Below, in pieces: positions 1 to 8,357 of a stretch of DNA of 64,000 bases. Position 1 is the first letter of the stretch. Each line of letters opens with the position of its first letter. The notes under the pieces are model-generated. The model did no database searches. It was not told the DNA's origin and was given only the letters and a program-made list of their open reading frames with translations. This stretch comes from Variovorax paradoxus. Its GTDB lineage: Bacteria > Pseudomonadota > Gammaproteobacteria > Burkholderiales > Burkholderiaceae_C. The DNA is taken from positions 1 through 64,000 of the forward strand of contig NZ_JAGGNW010000011.1 of assembly GCF_018614875.1 (NCBI RefSeq). The letters run 5' to 3'. The translations under genes and the position numbers were made by a program.

Positions 1-128
1 CCTTCGGTTGACAGGCTTTCGCTGGCGCAAAGGCAAGGTAGTCACTGCGTTCGCTGGGCCCCTTCAACAGAGAAGAAGTGCGACATCTCTACTTTGCTGG
101 CGATGCGACATTTGAACTTGGCGTTGAC
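1..128. mobile_element. possible IS21-family insertion sequence end (remnant)
   Basis: Two imperfect copies of a TGCGACAT-n-ACTT-n-GC word lie about 26 bases apart at roughly 79-97 and 104-123, and the stretch ends in GTTGACA near 128. IS21-family ends carry several short repeats of this kind and finish in TG/CA, so this may be the right end of an element whose transposase genes lie outside the window. No transposase reading frame can be supported here. The rest of the stretch up to the next gene at 185 shows nothing recognisable. Confidence 0.35.
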
Positions 129-184
129 ATCGGAGGGATGCCGAATGAGGCCAATCCACGCCTCCACGCCGCCAAAGCCTGCGC

Positions 185-670
185 TCAGGACCCCATGGGA
201 CTCACGGACGCCAACGTCGGATCGAAGTCCGCCTCCACACGCCCCACGTCCGGCACCCTTTGATATCGCAGCACGCGGTACCCGGCTTCCACCAGCAGCG
301 CGTCGCGGTCCAGGTCGCGTTGCGACTTGCCCTTGCTGCGCTTGTCGCCACCGAATGCGACCACGGCCACGACCTTGAACGAGCGGTCGCACACGACGAA
401 GTCGGCGATCTTCCGGCTGAACGAGCTTCGCGCCGCGCGCGTGCGGGCCGTGAGCAAGGCACCGAAGCTGACTTGCGGCAGCACCACGAGATCCGGCAGC
501 GTGTGTACGAGCCGGTTGTACATGGCCTGCTCGCGTGCCGTGAGCGGCGGACGCGCCTTGGGCTTGTCGACAAAGCCGCTGCTGTTTTGCGCCGACCTTT
601 TCCTGGCGAGAGCTGCCAGCACAAGCAGCCCGATGGCCAGCAAAAAGACCATGAATAGAAACGTATTCAT
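185..670 (-). CDS. DUF2726 membrane-anchored protein
   Basis: 161 residues. An N-terminal hydrophobic segment (about residues 3-22) precedes a DUF2726-type domain. Visible parts of that domain are LTAREQAMYNRL, the VLPQVSFGALL strand, KIADFVVCDR and the closing LLVEAGYRVLRYQ. The fold resembles restriction-endonuclease-like proteins, and the family has no established function. It was probably placed in the membrane with the domain in the cytoplasm. A good ribosome site, AGAAGGAG, precedes the ATG at 670. It stands alone between the IS-like end and the ankyrin gene, and transcription runs towards the window edge. Confidence 0.8.
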   Translation of the reverse strand: MNTFLFMVFLLAIGLLVLAALARKRSAQNSSGFVDKPKARPPLTAREQAMYNRLVHTLPDLVVLPQVSFGALLTARTRAARSSFSRKIADFVVCDRSFKVVAVVAFGGDKRSKGKSQRDLDRDALLVEAGYRVLRYQRVPDVGRVEADFDPTLASVSPMGS

Positions 671-724
671 CTCTGCTTCTCCTTCTGCGCAGAGTCTCGC
701 ACGATGCGCGGATGCCTCAGAAAC

Positions 725-1402
725 TCACCATTTGCCGTCCTTGGGGATCGCCTTGGGGCCGGCCTTGGCGCCGGCCGCCGCCGCGATCAGCTGCGCGGCT
801 TCGGACCGGTTCGCCTTGTTCGCGAAGTCGACCGCTGTCATGCCGAGCTGGTTCTTCATCGTCGTGTCTGCGCCTTCGGCCAGCAGGAGCTTCACGGCTT
901 CGTTCGAGCCGTACATCGCGGCCATCATGAGCGGCGTGGTGCCGTTGGGCGATTGCGCATCGATGAAGGCGAAGTTGTCGAGCAGCACCTTCATGATGGT
1001 GAGCTGGCCGCTGCTGGCAGCGTAATGAAGCGGCGTCCAGCCGGTCTTGTTGACGGCGGCGTCGCGCTTGAGCAATTGGGCGACCAGGTCCTGCTGGCCC
1101 TTGATGGCGGCCAGCATCAGCGGGGTTTCGTCCTTGGCATTGGCCAGGTCGACATCAGTTTGCGGCGATTCGAGCAGCAGCTGTGCGACCTTGGGCGACG
1201 GTTCGCGCAACGCGATGATCAAGCCGGTCTGGCCGTGCTCGTCGCGCGTGTTGGGGTCGAAGCCGCGGTTCAGCAGGGTGCGCACGCCGCTGGCATTGTC
1301 GCCGCGCACGGCCCGGAAGAAGTCTTCGAACGAGCCAGCGTGCGCGGCAAAAGTTGCTGTCGCGACAACGAGATACAAGCACTTTTTAATGTATTTCTTC
1401 AT
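725..1402 (-). CDS. periplasmic ankyrin-repeat protein
   Basis: 225 residues with a Sec signal peptide (positive start MKKYIKK, hydrophobic core, cleavage near AHAG at about residue 22). Four to five ankyrin repeats follow from about residue 25 to 205; typical motifs are ETPLMLAAIKGQQDLVAQLL, GWTPLHYAASSGQ and GTTPLMMAAMYGSNEAVKLL. Ankyrin repeats bind other proteins; the partner is unknown. The start codon overlaps the TatD stop by four bases (ATGA), and AAGGGA inside the tatD end serves as ribosome site. It is therefore translated from the same transcript as tatD and the DNA-metabolism operon, although its product is exported. Confidence 0.88.
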   Translation of the reverse strand: MKKYIKKCLYLVVATATFAAHAGSFEDFFRAVRGDNASGVRTLLNRGFDPNTRDEHGQTGLIIALREPSPKVAQLLLESPQTDVDLANAKDETPLMLAAIKGQQDLVAQLLKRDAAVNKTGWTPLHYAASSGQLTIMKVLLDNFAFIDAQSPNGTTPLMMAAMYGSNEAVKLLLAEGADTTMKNQLGMTAVDFANKANRSEAAQLIAAAAGAKAGPKAIPKDGKW

Positions 1403-2208
1403 TTTGTTTTGATTCCCTTGAACAGCGTTTCAAAATTGCCGCTCGTGGCCTGTGCGATGGTTTCGAGCGGCAGCTTGCGCAGTTCGGCGATCTGCCTGGC
1501 GACATACGGCACGTACGACGGGTTGTTGGTCTTGCCGCGGTACGGCACCGGCGCCAGGTAGGGGCTGTCGGTTTCGATCAGCATGCGGTCGAGCGGCACG
1601 AAGGCAGCCACATCGCGCAGGTCCTGCGCCTTCTTGAAGGTCAGGATGCCGGAAAAGGAAATATAGAAGCCCAGGTCGAGCGCAGCGCGTGCCACTTCGG
1701 CGGTTTCGGTGAAGCAATGGAACACGCCGCCCGCGGCGTTGCCGGAGCCGTCTTCGCCCTCCTCCCTGAGGATGGCCAGCGTGTCGGCCGAGGCTTCGCG
1801 CGTGTGGATGATCAGCGGCATGCGGGTTTGCTGCGCGGCGCGGATGTGCACGCGGAAGCGGTCGCGCTGCCATTCCATGTCGGCAATGCTGCGCCCGCCC
1901 TTCCGCTCTTCCATCTGGTAGTAGTCGAGCCCGGTTTCGCCGATGGCCACCACGCGGGGCAAGGCCGCGCGGCGCACCAGGTCGTCCACCGTGGGTTCGG
2001 CGATGTCCTCGTTGTCGGGATGCACGCCCACGCTGGCCCAGAAGTTGTCGTAGCGCGCGGCCAGCGCCTGCACATCGTCGAACTCCTCGAGTTTGGTGCA
2101 GATGCACAAGGCCCGATCGACTTGCGCCTCGGCCATGGCGGCGCGGATCTGCGGCATCTGGTCCGCGAATTCGGGGAAAGTGAGGTGGCAGTGGGAATCG
2201 GTGAACAT
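1399..2208 (-). CDS. tatD: TatD-family metal-dependent hydrolase (putative DNase)
   Basis: 269 residues, the normal length for the family. All metal-ligand motifs of the amidohydrolase-type barrel are present: DSHCHL at residues 4-9, AIGETGLDYY with the bridging Glu, IIHTREA, FHCFT and the final IETDSPYL Asp. Family members remove nucleotides from DNA 3' ends; the cellular role is poorly defined. It is the fifth gene of the mltG-tmk-holB-pilZ-tatD-ank string, separated from pilZ by about 120 bases that contain a repeat element. The order holB-pilZ-tatD is widely conserved in betaproteobacteria. Confidence 0.93.
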   Translation of the reverse strand: MFTDSHCHLTFPEFADQMPQIRAAMAEAQVDRALCICTKLEEFDDVQALAARYDNFWASVGVHPDNEDIAEPTVDDLVRRAALPRVVAIGETGLDYYQMEERKGGRSIADMEWQRDRFRVHIRAAQQTRMPLIIHTREASADTLAILREEGEDGSGNAAGGVFHCFTETAEVARAALDLGFYISFSGILTFKKAQDLRDVAAFVPLDRMLIETDSPYLAPVPYRGKTNNPSYVPYVARQIAELRKLPLETIAQATSGNFETLFKGIKTK

Positions 2209-2224
2209 GGCGCTGATTGTCTGG

Positions 2225-2330
2225 CTTATGCCAGGGACACCGAGGAACCGGCTTTGCCGGGCCTCTGGCGTCGCCCCCGGTAGGGGGTTGGGCGAAGCGA
2301 CACGCAGTGCGCGCAGCCTGGGGGCGAGCT
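2225..2330. repeat. GC-rich palindromic intergenic repeat, Comamonadaceae type
   Basis: The gap between pilZ and tatD holds TCGCCCCCGGTAGGGGG followed by TTGGGCGA, so TCGCC/GGCGA and CCCCC/GGGGG arms can pair. It continues with GCGAAGCGACACGCAGTGCGCGCAG. Sequences of this style recur between genes in Comamonadaceae genomes (from memory, not searched). In the transcript of this operon it would form a strong hairpin, but no run of U follows, so it is not a classical terminator. Confidence 0.45.
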
Positions 2331-2709
2331 AAATGGTTTGTGTCGGGCGGTCGGAGGCCATCGAGCCGCCGAGCGCCGCTTCGATGCGGGCCTTGAGCTG
2401 GCGCGATTTTTCGTCCGACGGAAAACGGATGCCCACGCCCGGCGCCCGGTTGCCCGCGGCGCGCTGCGGCGTGATCCATGCGACCTTGCCTGCCACCGGG
2501 TAGCGTTGCGGGTCTTCGGGCAGCGTCAGCAGCACGTAGACGTCGTCGCCCAGGCGGTATTCGCGCGTGGTCGGAATGAAGATGCCGCCTTCGGCAAAAA
2601 GCGGAATGTAGGCGGCATAGAGCGCGCCCTTTTCCTTGATGGCGAGCTGGATCACGCTCGGCCGTTGAGGCGCCGGGGCGGCGGGTGCGGGTGCGGCTGG
2701 TAGGTTCAT
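2329..2709 (-). CDS. pilZ: PilZ-domain protein
   Basis: 126 residues. After a Pro/Ala-rich start, a single PilZ fold runs from about residue 18 to 110, with GGIFIPTTREYRLGDDVYVLLTLP and AGNRAPGVGIRF. The c-di-GMP-binding RxxxR/DxSxxG signature is not evident, as in the PilZ protein of Pseudomonas and Xanthomonas that acts in type IV pilus assembly without binding the nucleotide. The start at 2709 overlaps the holB stop by four bases. The gene always tends to follow holB in this neighbourhood, so the call rests on both sequence and position. Confidence 0.85.
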   Translation of the reverse strand: MNLPAAPAPAAPAPQRPSVIQLAIKEKGALYAAYIPLFAEGGIFIPTTREYRLGDDVYVLLTLPEDPQRYPVAGKVAWITPQRAAGNRAPGVGIRFPSDEKSRQLKARIEAALGGSMASDRPTQTI

Positions 2710-3728
2710 GGGCGGCGAGCAGCAGAGTTTAGGGTGGTTCGCGCTTCGCTCACAAGCGCTTCCAGCATGAGGCCCGCATTGAAGGGGTGTTCGGCGGTTC
2801 TTGCCGCGCTCGCGAGCGACTTCGACCAGCGCGCCAGCGCCAGGTGCGAAGGCACGGCGGCCGGCAGATCGGCGGCATCGAAGAAGCGCGGCGCGGCGCC
2901 GCTGCCCATGGCCATCAGGTCGTGGCAGAGCTTCTGCAGCGAGCCGATGGCCTGGGACGGCGACTGGTCCGCGAGGGCGGCCACGTCGCCGCGCGAAACG
3001 GCCTTGGGCAGCAGCGACCAGGCCTTGGGCGACTGGCCGGCGCGCGCGAGCCGCAAGGCATCGCTGGGCCGTCCGCCGGCAGCGCGCAGCAATGCGGCGG
3101 CATCCGCGGCGGGCACGTCCTGCGCGGCCAGCCAGGCTTCGGCTTCGGCCGTCTCGGGCCAGGGCAGCGTGAAGCCCAGGCAGCGGCTGCGGATGGTCGG
3201 CAGCAACTGCCACGCCGCCTCGCTGGCCAGCACAAAGCGGACATCGCCGACCGGCTCCTCGAGCGTCTTGAGCAGCGCATTGGCGGTGATGGTGTTCATG
3301 CGCTCGGCGGGATACACCAGCACCACCTTGCCGCGGCCGCGGGCACTGGTGCGCTGGGCAAAGCCGACCGCATCGCGCATGGCTTCGACGCGGATCTCGC
3401 GGCTGGGCTTGCGCTTCTTGTCGTCGATGTCGGCCTGCGCCTTTTCGTCGAGCGGCCAGCCCAGCTCCTGCATGGCGGCCTCGGGCATCAGCACGCAGAG
3501 GTCGGCGAGGGTCCGCACCTCGATGGCATGGCAGCTCGGGCAATGGCCGCAGGCGGTGCCGCCCTCTTCCGTCCGGGGCTGTTCGCACAGCCAGGCCGCG
3601 GCCAGCGCCAGCGCGAGTTCGTATTGGCCCAGGCCCGAGGGGCCCTGCAGCAGCCAGGCATGGCCGCGCTGGCGCAGCAGCTCGGCGAGCGGCCGGTGCA
3701 GCCAAGGCGAAAGCGCCTGTGTGCTCAT
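2706..3728 (-). CDS. holB: DNA polymerase III subunit delta prime
   Basis: 340 residues, the clamp-loader subunit that helps open the beta clamp. Visible features are a degenerate P-loop ([13 protein letters not shown], lacking the Lys, as in other delta-prime proteins), a four-Cys zinc site CGHCPSCH near residue 60, the [10 protein letters not shown] motif and the SRC arginine-finger motif (TIRSRCLGF). The start ATG overlaps the tmk stop, the usual arrangement in proteobacteria. Longer in-frame extension upstream lies inside tmk and has no ribosome site, so the start at 3728 was chosen. Confidence 0.95.
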   Translation of the reverse strand: MSTQALSPWLHRPLAELLRQRGHAWLLQGPSGLGQYELALALAAAWLCEQPRTEEGGTACGHCPSCHAIEVRTLADLCVLMPEAAMQELGWPLDEKAQADIDDKKRKPSREIRVEAMRDAVGFAQRTSARGRGKVVLVYPAERMNTITANALLKTLEEPVGDVRFVLASEAAWQLLPTIRSRCLGFTLPWPETAEAEAWLAAQDVPAADAAALLRAAGGRPSDALRLARAGQSPKAWSLLPKAVSRGDVAALADQSPSQAIGSLQKLCHDLMAMGSGAAPRFFDAADLPAAVPSHLALARWSKSLASAARTAEHPFNAGLMLEALVSEARTTLNSAARRP

Positions 3729-4384
3729 CGTGCCGCTCCGGCTGCAGGTGTCAGCGCGCCGCGCGCGACAAGCGCCGTCTCGACCTGCTGCCAGACCTGG
3801 TCGCGCGTCTGGCTGGCGTCGATGCGCACGAAACGCGGCGCATCGGCCAGCGCGCGGGCCGCGTAGCCCGCCGCCACGCGCCGGAAGAATTCGACCGGCT
3901 GGGACTCGAACTTGTCGGGCAGGCGGGCGCCCGCCAGCCGCTGGGCGGCGAGCTCGGGCGCCAGGTCGAACCAGAGCGTGATGTGGGGCTGCAGCAGGGG
4001 CAGCGGCGCCCTTCCCCCCTGCACCCATTGCTCCAGCGTAGAAAGCACTTGCGTATCGAAGTCGCGGCCCGCGCCCTGGTAGGCAAAGGTGGCGTCGGTG
4101 AAGCGGTCGCACAGCACCACGTCGCCGCGTGCCAGCGCCGGCTCGATCACCCGCACCACATGGTCCCGCCGCGCCGCGAACACCAGCAGCGATTCGGTCA
4201 GCGGGTCCATCGGCTGCTCGAGGATCAGCGCGCGCAGGGTTTCGGCCAGCGGCGTGCCGCCAGGCTCGCGCGTGCGCACGACCGTGCGGCCGCGCGCCGT
4301 GAAGAGCGCCTCCATCGCATCGAGATGGCTCGACTTGCCCGCACCATCGATGCCCTCGAGCGTCAGAAACAGACCGTCACTCAT
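3725..4384 (-). CDS. tmk: thymidylate kinase
   Basis: 219 residues, converts dTMP to dTDP in DNA precursor synthesis. The P-loop [15 protein letters not shown] lies at the very N terminus, which fixes the start at 4384. The DR(F) motif [16 protein letters not shown], the substrate-binding [11 protein letters not shown] and a LID region rich in Arg follow. It sits between mltG and holB with four-base overlaps on both sides, so its translation is coupled to cell-wall and replication genes. Confidence 0.96.
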   Translation of the reverse strand: MSDGLFLTLEGIDGAGKSSHLDAMEALFTARGRTVVRTREPGGTPLAETLRALILEQPMDPLTESLLVFAARRDHVVRVIEPALARGDVVLCDRFTDATFAYQGAGRDFDTQVLSTLEQWVQGGRAPLPLLQPHITLWFDLAPELAAQRLAGARLPDKFESQPVEFFRRVAAGYAARALADAPRFVRIDASQTRDQVWQQVETALVARGALTPAAGAAR

Positions 4385-5403
4385 TGCGCAACTTTCGGTT
4401 TGGGTTCGCCGCCGCCGCGCTGATAGCGGTTGACCGCGCGGTTGTGGTCGTCGAGCGAACTGCTGAACTGGCTGGTGCCGTCGCCGCGCGAAACGAAGTA
4501 CAGCGACTTGCTCTGCGCCGGCTGCACCGCCGCCAGCAGCGCCGCCTTGCCCGGCATAGCGATGGGTGTGGGCGGTAGTCCGCCGCGGGTGTAGGTGTTC
4601 CAGGGGGTGTCGGTCTGCAGGTCTTTCTTGCGCAGGTTGCCGTCGAAGGCGGTGCCCAGGCCATAGATCACGGTCGGATCGGTCTGCAGCGGCATGCCGG
4701 CACGCAGCCGGTTGACGAAGACGGCGGCGATCTCGGAGCGGTCCTTGGCTTTTCCTGTCTCCTTTTCGACAATGCTGGCCAGGATGAGCGCCTGATCCGC
4801 CGATTGGATAGGCAAATCGGTCGCCCGGGCGGCCCAGGCGGCTTCGAGCTTCTTGTCCATGGCCCGCATGGCGCGCTGCAGCAGCGCGACGTCGGTCGAG
4901 CCCTTCGAATAGGTGTAGGTGTCGGGGAAAAAGCGGCCTTCGGGATGTACGCCGGGTCGGCCGAGTTTGGCCATCAGGGCGTCGTCGGGCATGCCGATAG
5001 TTTCCGGCTTGAGCTGTTCGGCCTTGGCGAGCGCGGCGCGCACCTGCCGGATGTTCCAGCCTTCGACCAGCACCAGGCTGCGGGTGGCCTCCTCGCCGCG
5101 CACCAGCACATTGAGCAGCTTCTTCGGCGTGATGCCGCGCTCCAGCTCGTAGCTGCCGGCGCGGATCTGGCGGTCTTGCCCCGAGATGCGGAACCAGAAA
5201 TAGAGCAACTGCGGCTGCACGTCGGTGCCGGTATCGGCCACCGCCTGCGCAACGCCGCGCGGCGTGGTGCCGGGCTCCACGGAAAGATCGACGCTGGACG
5301 CGGGCAGCTTGAGCGGCTGATGCACCCACCAGAGGCCGGCGGCGCCGAGGCCGAGCGCAGCCAGGGCGGCGAGCAGAAAAAGCGTGAGGAAGAAGCGGCG
5401 CAC
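4381..5403 (-). CDS. mltG: endolytic murein transglycosylase MltG
   Basis: About 340 residues from a GTG start at 5403; no ATG lies in frame near the membrane segment, and [19 protein letters not shown] is the expected N-terminal anchor. The periplasmic YceG domain carries the signature [11 protein letters not shown] and the catalytic Glu in [11 protein letters not shown], plus [12 protein letters not shown]. MltG cuts nascent glycan strands in peptidoglycan and acts as a terminase for chain length. It is the first gene of the minus-strand operon and shares a 124-base divergent promoter region with ygfZ. Confidence 0.94.
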   Translation of the reverse strand: MRRFFLTLFLLAALAALGLGAAGLWWVHQPLKLPASSVDLSVEPGTTPRGVAQAVADTGTDVQPQLLYFWFRISGQDRQIRAGSYELERGITPKKLLNVLVRGEEATRSLVLVEGWNIRQVRAALAKAEQLKPETIGMPDDALMAKLGRPGVHPEGRFFPDTYTYSKGSTDVALLQRAMRAMDKKLEAAWAARATDLPIQSADQALILASIVEKETGKAKDRSEIAAVFVNRLRAGMPLQTDPTVIYGLGTAFDGNLRKKDLQTDTPWNTYTRGGLPPTPIAMPGKAALLAAVQPAQSKSLYFVSRGDGTSQFSSSLDDHNRAVNRYQRGGGEPKPKVAQ

Positions 5404-5465
5404 GGGTCCGATGAAATAGCGGAGAGAAGAAAAAACGGATCGGGACGAAAGGCCAGTGGCCCTGC

Positions 5466-5486
5466 GGGAATCGAGGCGGGATTCCC
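5466..5486. promoter_or_regulatory. 7-bp dyad in the mltG/ygfZ divergent region
   Basis: GGGAATC (5466-5472) and GATTCCC (5480-5486) form a perfect inverted repeat with a 7-base loop, 42 bases before the ygfZ start and 63 before mltG. It may be a protein-binding site or a leader hairpin; the binding partner is unknown. Confidence 0.3.
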
Positions 5487-5527
5487 TGCGGCCCGGACGG
5501 AACGGCTTCGACCATGATAATTCAGCG

Positions 5528-6454
5528 ATGACTACTGTCGTTCTCAACGGTGTTACCACTCTTTCCGGCCTTGGCGTGATTCGCGCCGAAGGACCGGACG
5601 CAGCCAGCTTCCTGCATGGCCAGCTCACCCAGGATTTCGCGCTGCTGGGCGCCACCGAGGCCCGCCTGGCCGCGCTGTGCACCGCCAAGGGCCGCGTGAT
5701 TGCCAGCTTCGTCGGCATCCGGCCGCAGCCCGAGCTGGTGCTGCTGGTCTGCAGCCGCGACATCCTGGCCGCCACGCTCAAGCGCCTGTCGATGTACGTG
5801 CTGCGCGCCAAGGCCAGGCTGACCGACGCCACGGAGCAGTTCGCGCTGTACGGCCTTGCAGGCACCGCGCTGGCGGCCAACGGCCTCGATGCCGCGGCGC
5901 TGCCCGGCCAGCGCACGGCCATCGGCGAAGACATCAGCTCGGTGTCGCTTTACCCGGCCGACGGCGTGCCGCGCGCGATGTGGATCGCGCCGGCGGGCAG
6001 CCCCGTGCCCGTGGGCACGGCGCTCGACGCAGAGTTCTGGCAGTGGAGCGAGGTTCGCAGCGGCATCGTGACCCTGACCGCGCCGGTGGTCGAGGCCTTC
6101 GTGCCGCAGATGATCAATTACGAATCCGTGGGTGGAGTCAATTTCAAGAAGGGCTGCTATCCGGGCCAGGAAATCGTCGCGCGCAGCCAGTTCCGCGGCA
6201 CGCTGAAGCGGCGCACCTACCTCGTGCAGGCCAGTGCGCCCGTGAGCGCGGGCCAGGAAGTGTTCGCCGCCGGCGACGCCGGGCAGCCGGTGGGCACGGT
6301 GGCGCAGGCCGCGCCGGCGCCCGATGGCGGCTGGGCCGCGCTGATCTCGATCCAGATCTCGGCGCTCGAGACCGGCGGGCTGCATGCGGGCAGCGCTGAT
6401 GGGCCGGCGCTCACGGTCGAGCCGCTGCCGTACCCGCTGCTGGAAGATATCTAG
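5528..6454 (+). CDS. ygfZ: folate-binding iron-sulfur assembly protein YgfZ
   Basis: 308 residues. The family signature KGCYPGQE lies near residues 207-214, with the conserved Cys near 209. The fold is related to the aminomethyltransferase of the glycine cleavage system, but the protein works with folate in making or repairing certain Fe-S clusters such as that of MiaB. ATG at 5528 was chosen over an upstream in-frame start because the alignment to the family begins at about residue 10 and the region before it lies in the promoter area. Divergent from mltG, a typical pairing. Confidence 0.93.
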   Translation: MTTVVLNGVTTLSGLGVIRAEGPDAASFLHGQLTQDFALLGATEARLAALCTAKGRVIASFVGIRPQPELVLLVCSRDILAATLKRLSMYVLRAKARLTDATEQFALYGLAGTALAANGLDAAALPGQRTAIGEDISSVSLYPADGVPRAMWIAPAGSPVPVGTALDAEFWQWSEVRSGIVTLTAPVVEAFVPQMINYESVGGVNFKKGCYPGQEIVARSQFRGTLKRRTYLVQASAPVSAGQEVFAAGDAGQPVGTVAQAAPAPDGGWAALISIQISALETGGLHAGSADGPALTVEPLPYPLLEDI

Positions 6455-6493
6455 CCGTTTCGAATCCCCCAGCGTCCGAAGACATGGACGCTT

Positions 6494-6527
6494 GGCGCTA
6501 CCCGAAAGAGGGGGCGCCATTTTTTTT
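6494..6527 (+). terminator. Rho-independent terminator after ygfZ
   Basis: GGCGC (6494-6498) pairs with GCGCC (6514-6518), with further CCC/GGG pairing inside, and is followed at once by eight T residues (6520-6527). A second hairpin, GCGTCC/GGACGC, lies just upstream. This is the clearest intrinsic terminator in the window. Confidence 0.8.
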
Positions 6528-6602
6528 GCGCGCGTTTGACCCTGCCGGCGGTGCTGCCCCGTAGAAGCCGTACCGATCCACTCCTGGCAAGGAAAGAACA
6601 TC

Positions 6603-7466
6603 ATGAAGCGCAGACTCTTCTTCACCGCCCTCGCCCTGGCATCCCTTGCGGCCTGTGCGGAAAATCCGGCGCGACCGCTTTCGCCGCCATCGTTCCAGTA
6701 CCGCATCGGCTCGCTGATGCAGGTCAGCGTGGTGGACCGCGCCAGCGGCCGCGAACTGCCCATCCATCGCCACCGCGGCGAATACTGGGTGGCCGGCCGG
6801 CCCGGCGCGCGCTATGCGATCCGCGCGCGCAATGCGATGGGTGAACGCGTCATGGCCGTGATGTCGGTGGACGGCGTCAACGTCGTGACCGGCGAAACCG
6901 CGGGCGTGCTGCAGAACGGCTACGTGTTTTCGGGCGGCGAGCGCAGCGACATCACGGGTTGGCGCAAGAGCGATTCGCAGATCGCGGCCTTCGAATTCAC
7001 GTCCATCGGCAATTCGTATGCGAGCCGCACCGGCCGGCCCGACGACGTGGGCGTGATCGGCGTCGCGATGTTCCGCGAACGCGTGCCGGTGGCGCCTGCG
7101 CCGCCGGCCGTGGCGGAAGCGGCACCGGCAGCACCTGCGGCACAGGCCCGCTCCGCCGACAGCGCCTTGGGCGCTGAATCCGCTGCATCGGCGAAAGGCA
7201 GCGTGGCGCCGTCATCGCCGCCCAGCCCGAGCCTGGGCACCGCCCATGGCCGGCGCGAGAGCTCGCATGTAGTGCACACCGCCTTCGAGCGCGCGCAATC
7301 CACGCCCGACGAGGTGGTGCGCATCCGCTACGACAGCCGCGAGAACCTCATCGCGGCAGGCGTGATCCCGGTGCCGCCCCCGCCGCGCTGGCCGCGCCCC
7401 GAGGGCCCGTCCGCCTTTCCGGGTTCAGAGACGGGCTACGTGCCCGATCCGCCGGCGCGATACTAA
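6603..7466 (+). CDS. outer-membrane-type lipoprotein, unknown function
   Basis: 287 residues. Signal peptide with lipobox LAAC (Cys 18) predicts a lipoprotein. A conserved-looking globular part (about residues 30-165) includes VDRASGRELPIHRHRGEYWVAG, GVLQNGYVFSGGERSDITGW and FEFTSIGNSYASRTGRPDDVGVIG. A long Ala/Pro/Ser linker (about 168-215) and a Pro-rich C terminus follow. The central part reads like a protein with a product-binding beta fold, but no family function is known to me. AAGGAA at 6590-6595 is the ribosome site. It is monocistronic, between the ygfZ terminator and a convergent gene. Confidence 0.8.
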   Translation: MKRRLFFTALALASLAACAENPARPLSPPSFQYRIGSLMQVSVVDRASGRELPIHRHRGEYWVAGRPGARYAIRARNAMGERVMAVMSVDGVNVVTGETAGVLQNGYVFSGGERSDITGWRKSDSQIAAFEFTSIGNSYASRTGRPDDVGVIGVAMFRERVPVAPAPPAVAEAAPAAPAAQARSADSALGAESAASAKGSVAPSSPPSPSLGTAHGRRESSHVVHTAFERAQSTPDEVVRIRYDSRENLIAAGVIPVPPPPRWPRPEGPSAFPGSETGYVPDPPARY

Positions 7467-7478
7467 GAAGCGCCGCGA

Positions 7479-8357
7479 TCAGCCCAGCACGCGGCGCATC
7501 TCGATATGCGGGATGCCGGCTTCTTCGAACGGCTCGCCATGCACGGCGTAGCCCAGGCGTGTATAGAAACGCTCCGCGCTGCGCTGCGCGTGCAGGCCGA
7601 TCTCGCGATCGCCGCGGGCCCTGGCGGCGGCCTCGAGCGCCTGCATCACCGCGGCGCCATGGCCGCCGCTGCGCAGCGCGCGGTGCACCGCCATGCGGCC
7701 GAGCATGGCCGTGCCATCGACCGCATCGAGCAGCCGCCCGGTCGCAATGGCCTGGCCGAGCCGGTTGCGGACCAGCGCATGCAGCACCACGGCATCGTGC
7801 ACGTCCCACTCCAGTTCCTTGGGAATGTTCTGCTCCTCGATGAAGACCGCGCGGCGCAGCGCGCCCGCACCTTCGCCCAGCGCTTTCCAGTCGCCCGTTT
7901 CCACCGTGCGCATCGGCTCGCCGGCCTCGAAGCCCGTGAGGATTTCGCGCAATGCCGCAGGCACCGCCTTCGAAGTTTGGGTGACCGGGTCGGCAAACAC
8001 ATAGACGAGTTCGCAGCCCACCAGGTACTGGTCCTGCCGGAACAGCGCGCCTTCGAAGACGATGGACGAGTTGCCGATGCGCGCGCACTTCATGCCCACG
8101 TCGATCACGTCGTCCATGCGCGCGGAGGCGCGAAAGTCCACGGTGGCCTTGCGTACGTACAGGTCGCCGCCCAGCGCATGCATGGCTTCTTCGTAAGGCA
8201 GCGCGAGCGCGCGCCAATAGTCGGCAATGGCGGTGTCGAAATACATCAGATAGTGCGCGTTGAACACGATCTTCTGCATGTCGACTTCGGCCCAGCGCAC
8301 GCGCAGGCGGTGGAAGAAGCGGAAGTCTTTTCTCCGGGGGATGGTTTCTTCGGTCAT
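7479..8357 (-). CDS. YbgC/FadM-type acyl-CoA thioesterase fused to GNAT acetyltransferase
   Basis: 292 residues with two domains. Residues 12-145 form a hotdog thioesterase: RWAEVDMQKIVFNAHYLMYF carries the catalytic-type Asp26 and the adjacent HYL motif. Residues 155-290 form a GNAT domain with RMAVHRALRSGGHGAAVMQA (acetyl-CoA loop) and ERFYTRLGYAVHGEPFEEAGIPH. A stand-alone YbgC is about 135 residues and a stand-alone ElaA-like GNAT about 150, so this is a true head-to-tail fusion without a frame break. The start overlaps the stop of the hydrolase gene upstream (ATGA). Substrates are unknown. Confidence 0.85.
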   Translation of the reverse strand: MTEETIPRRKDFRFFHRLRVRWAEVDMQKIVFNAHYLMYFDTAIADYWRALALPYEEAMHALGGDLYVRKATVDFRASARMDDVIDVGMKCARIGNSSIVFEGALFRQDQYLVGCELVYVFADPVTQTSKAVPAALREILTGFEAGEPMRTVETGDWKALGEGAGALRRAVFIEEQNIPKELEWDVHDAVVLHALVRNRLGQAIATGRLLDAVDGTAMLGRMAVHRALRSGGHGAAVMQALEAAARARGDREIGLHAQRSAERFYTRLGYAVHGEPFEEAGIPHIEMRRVLG

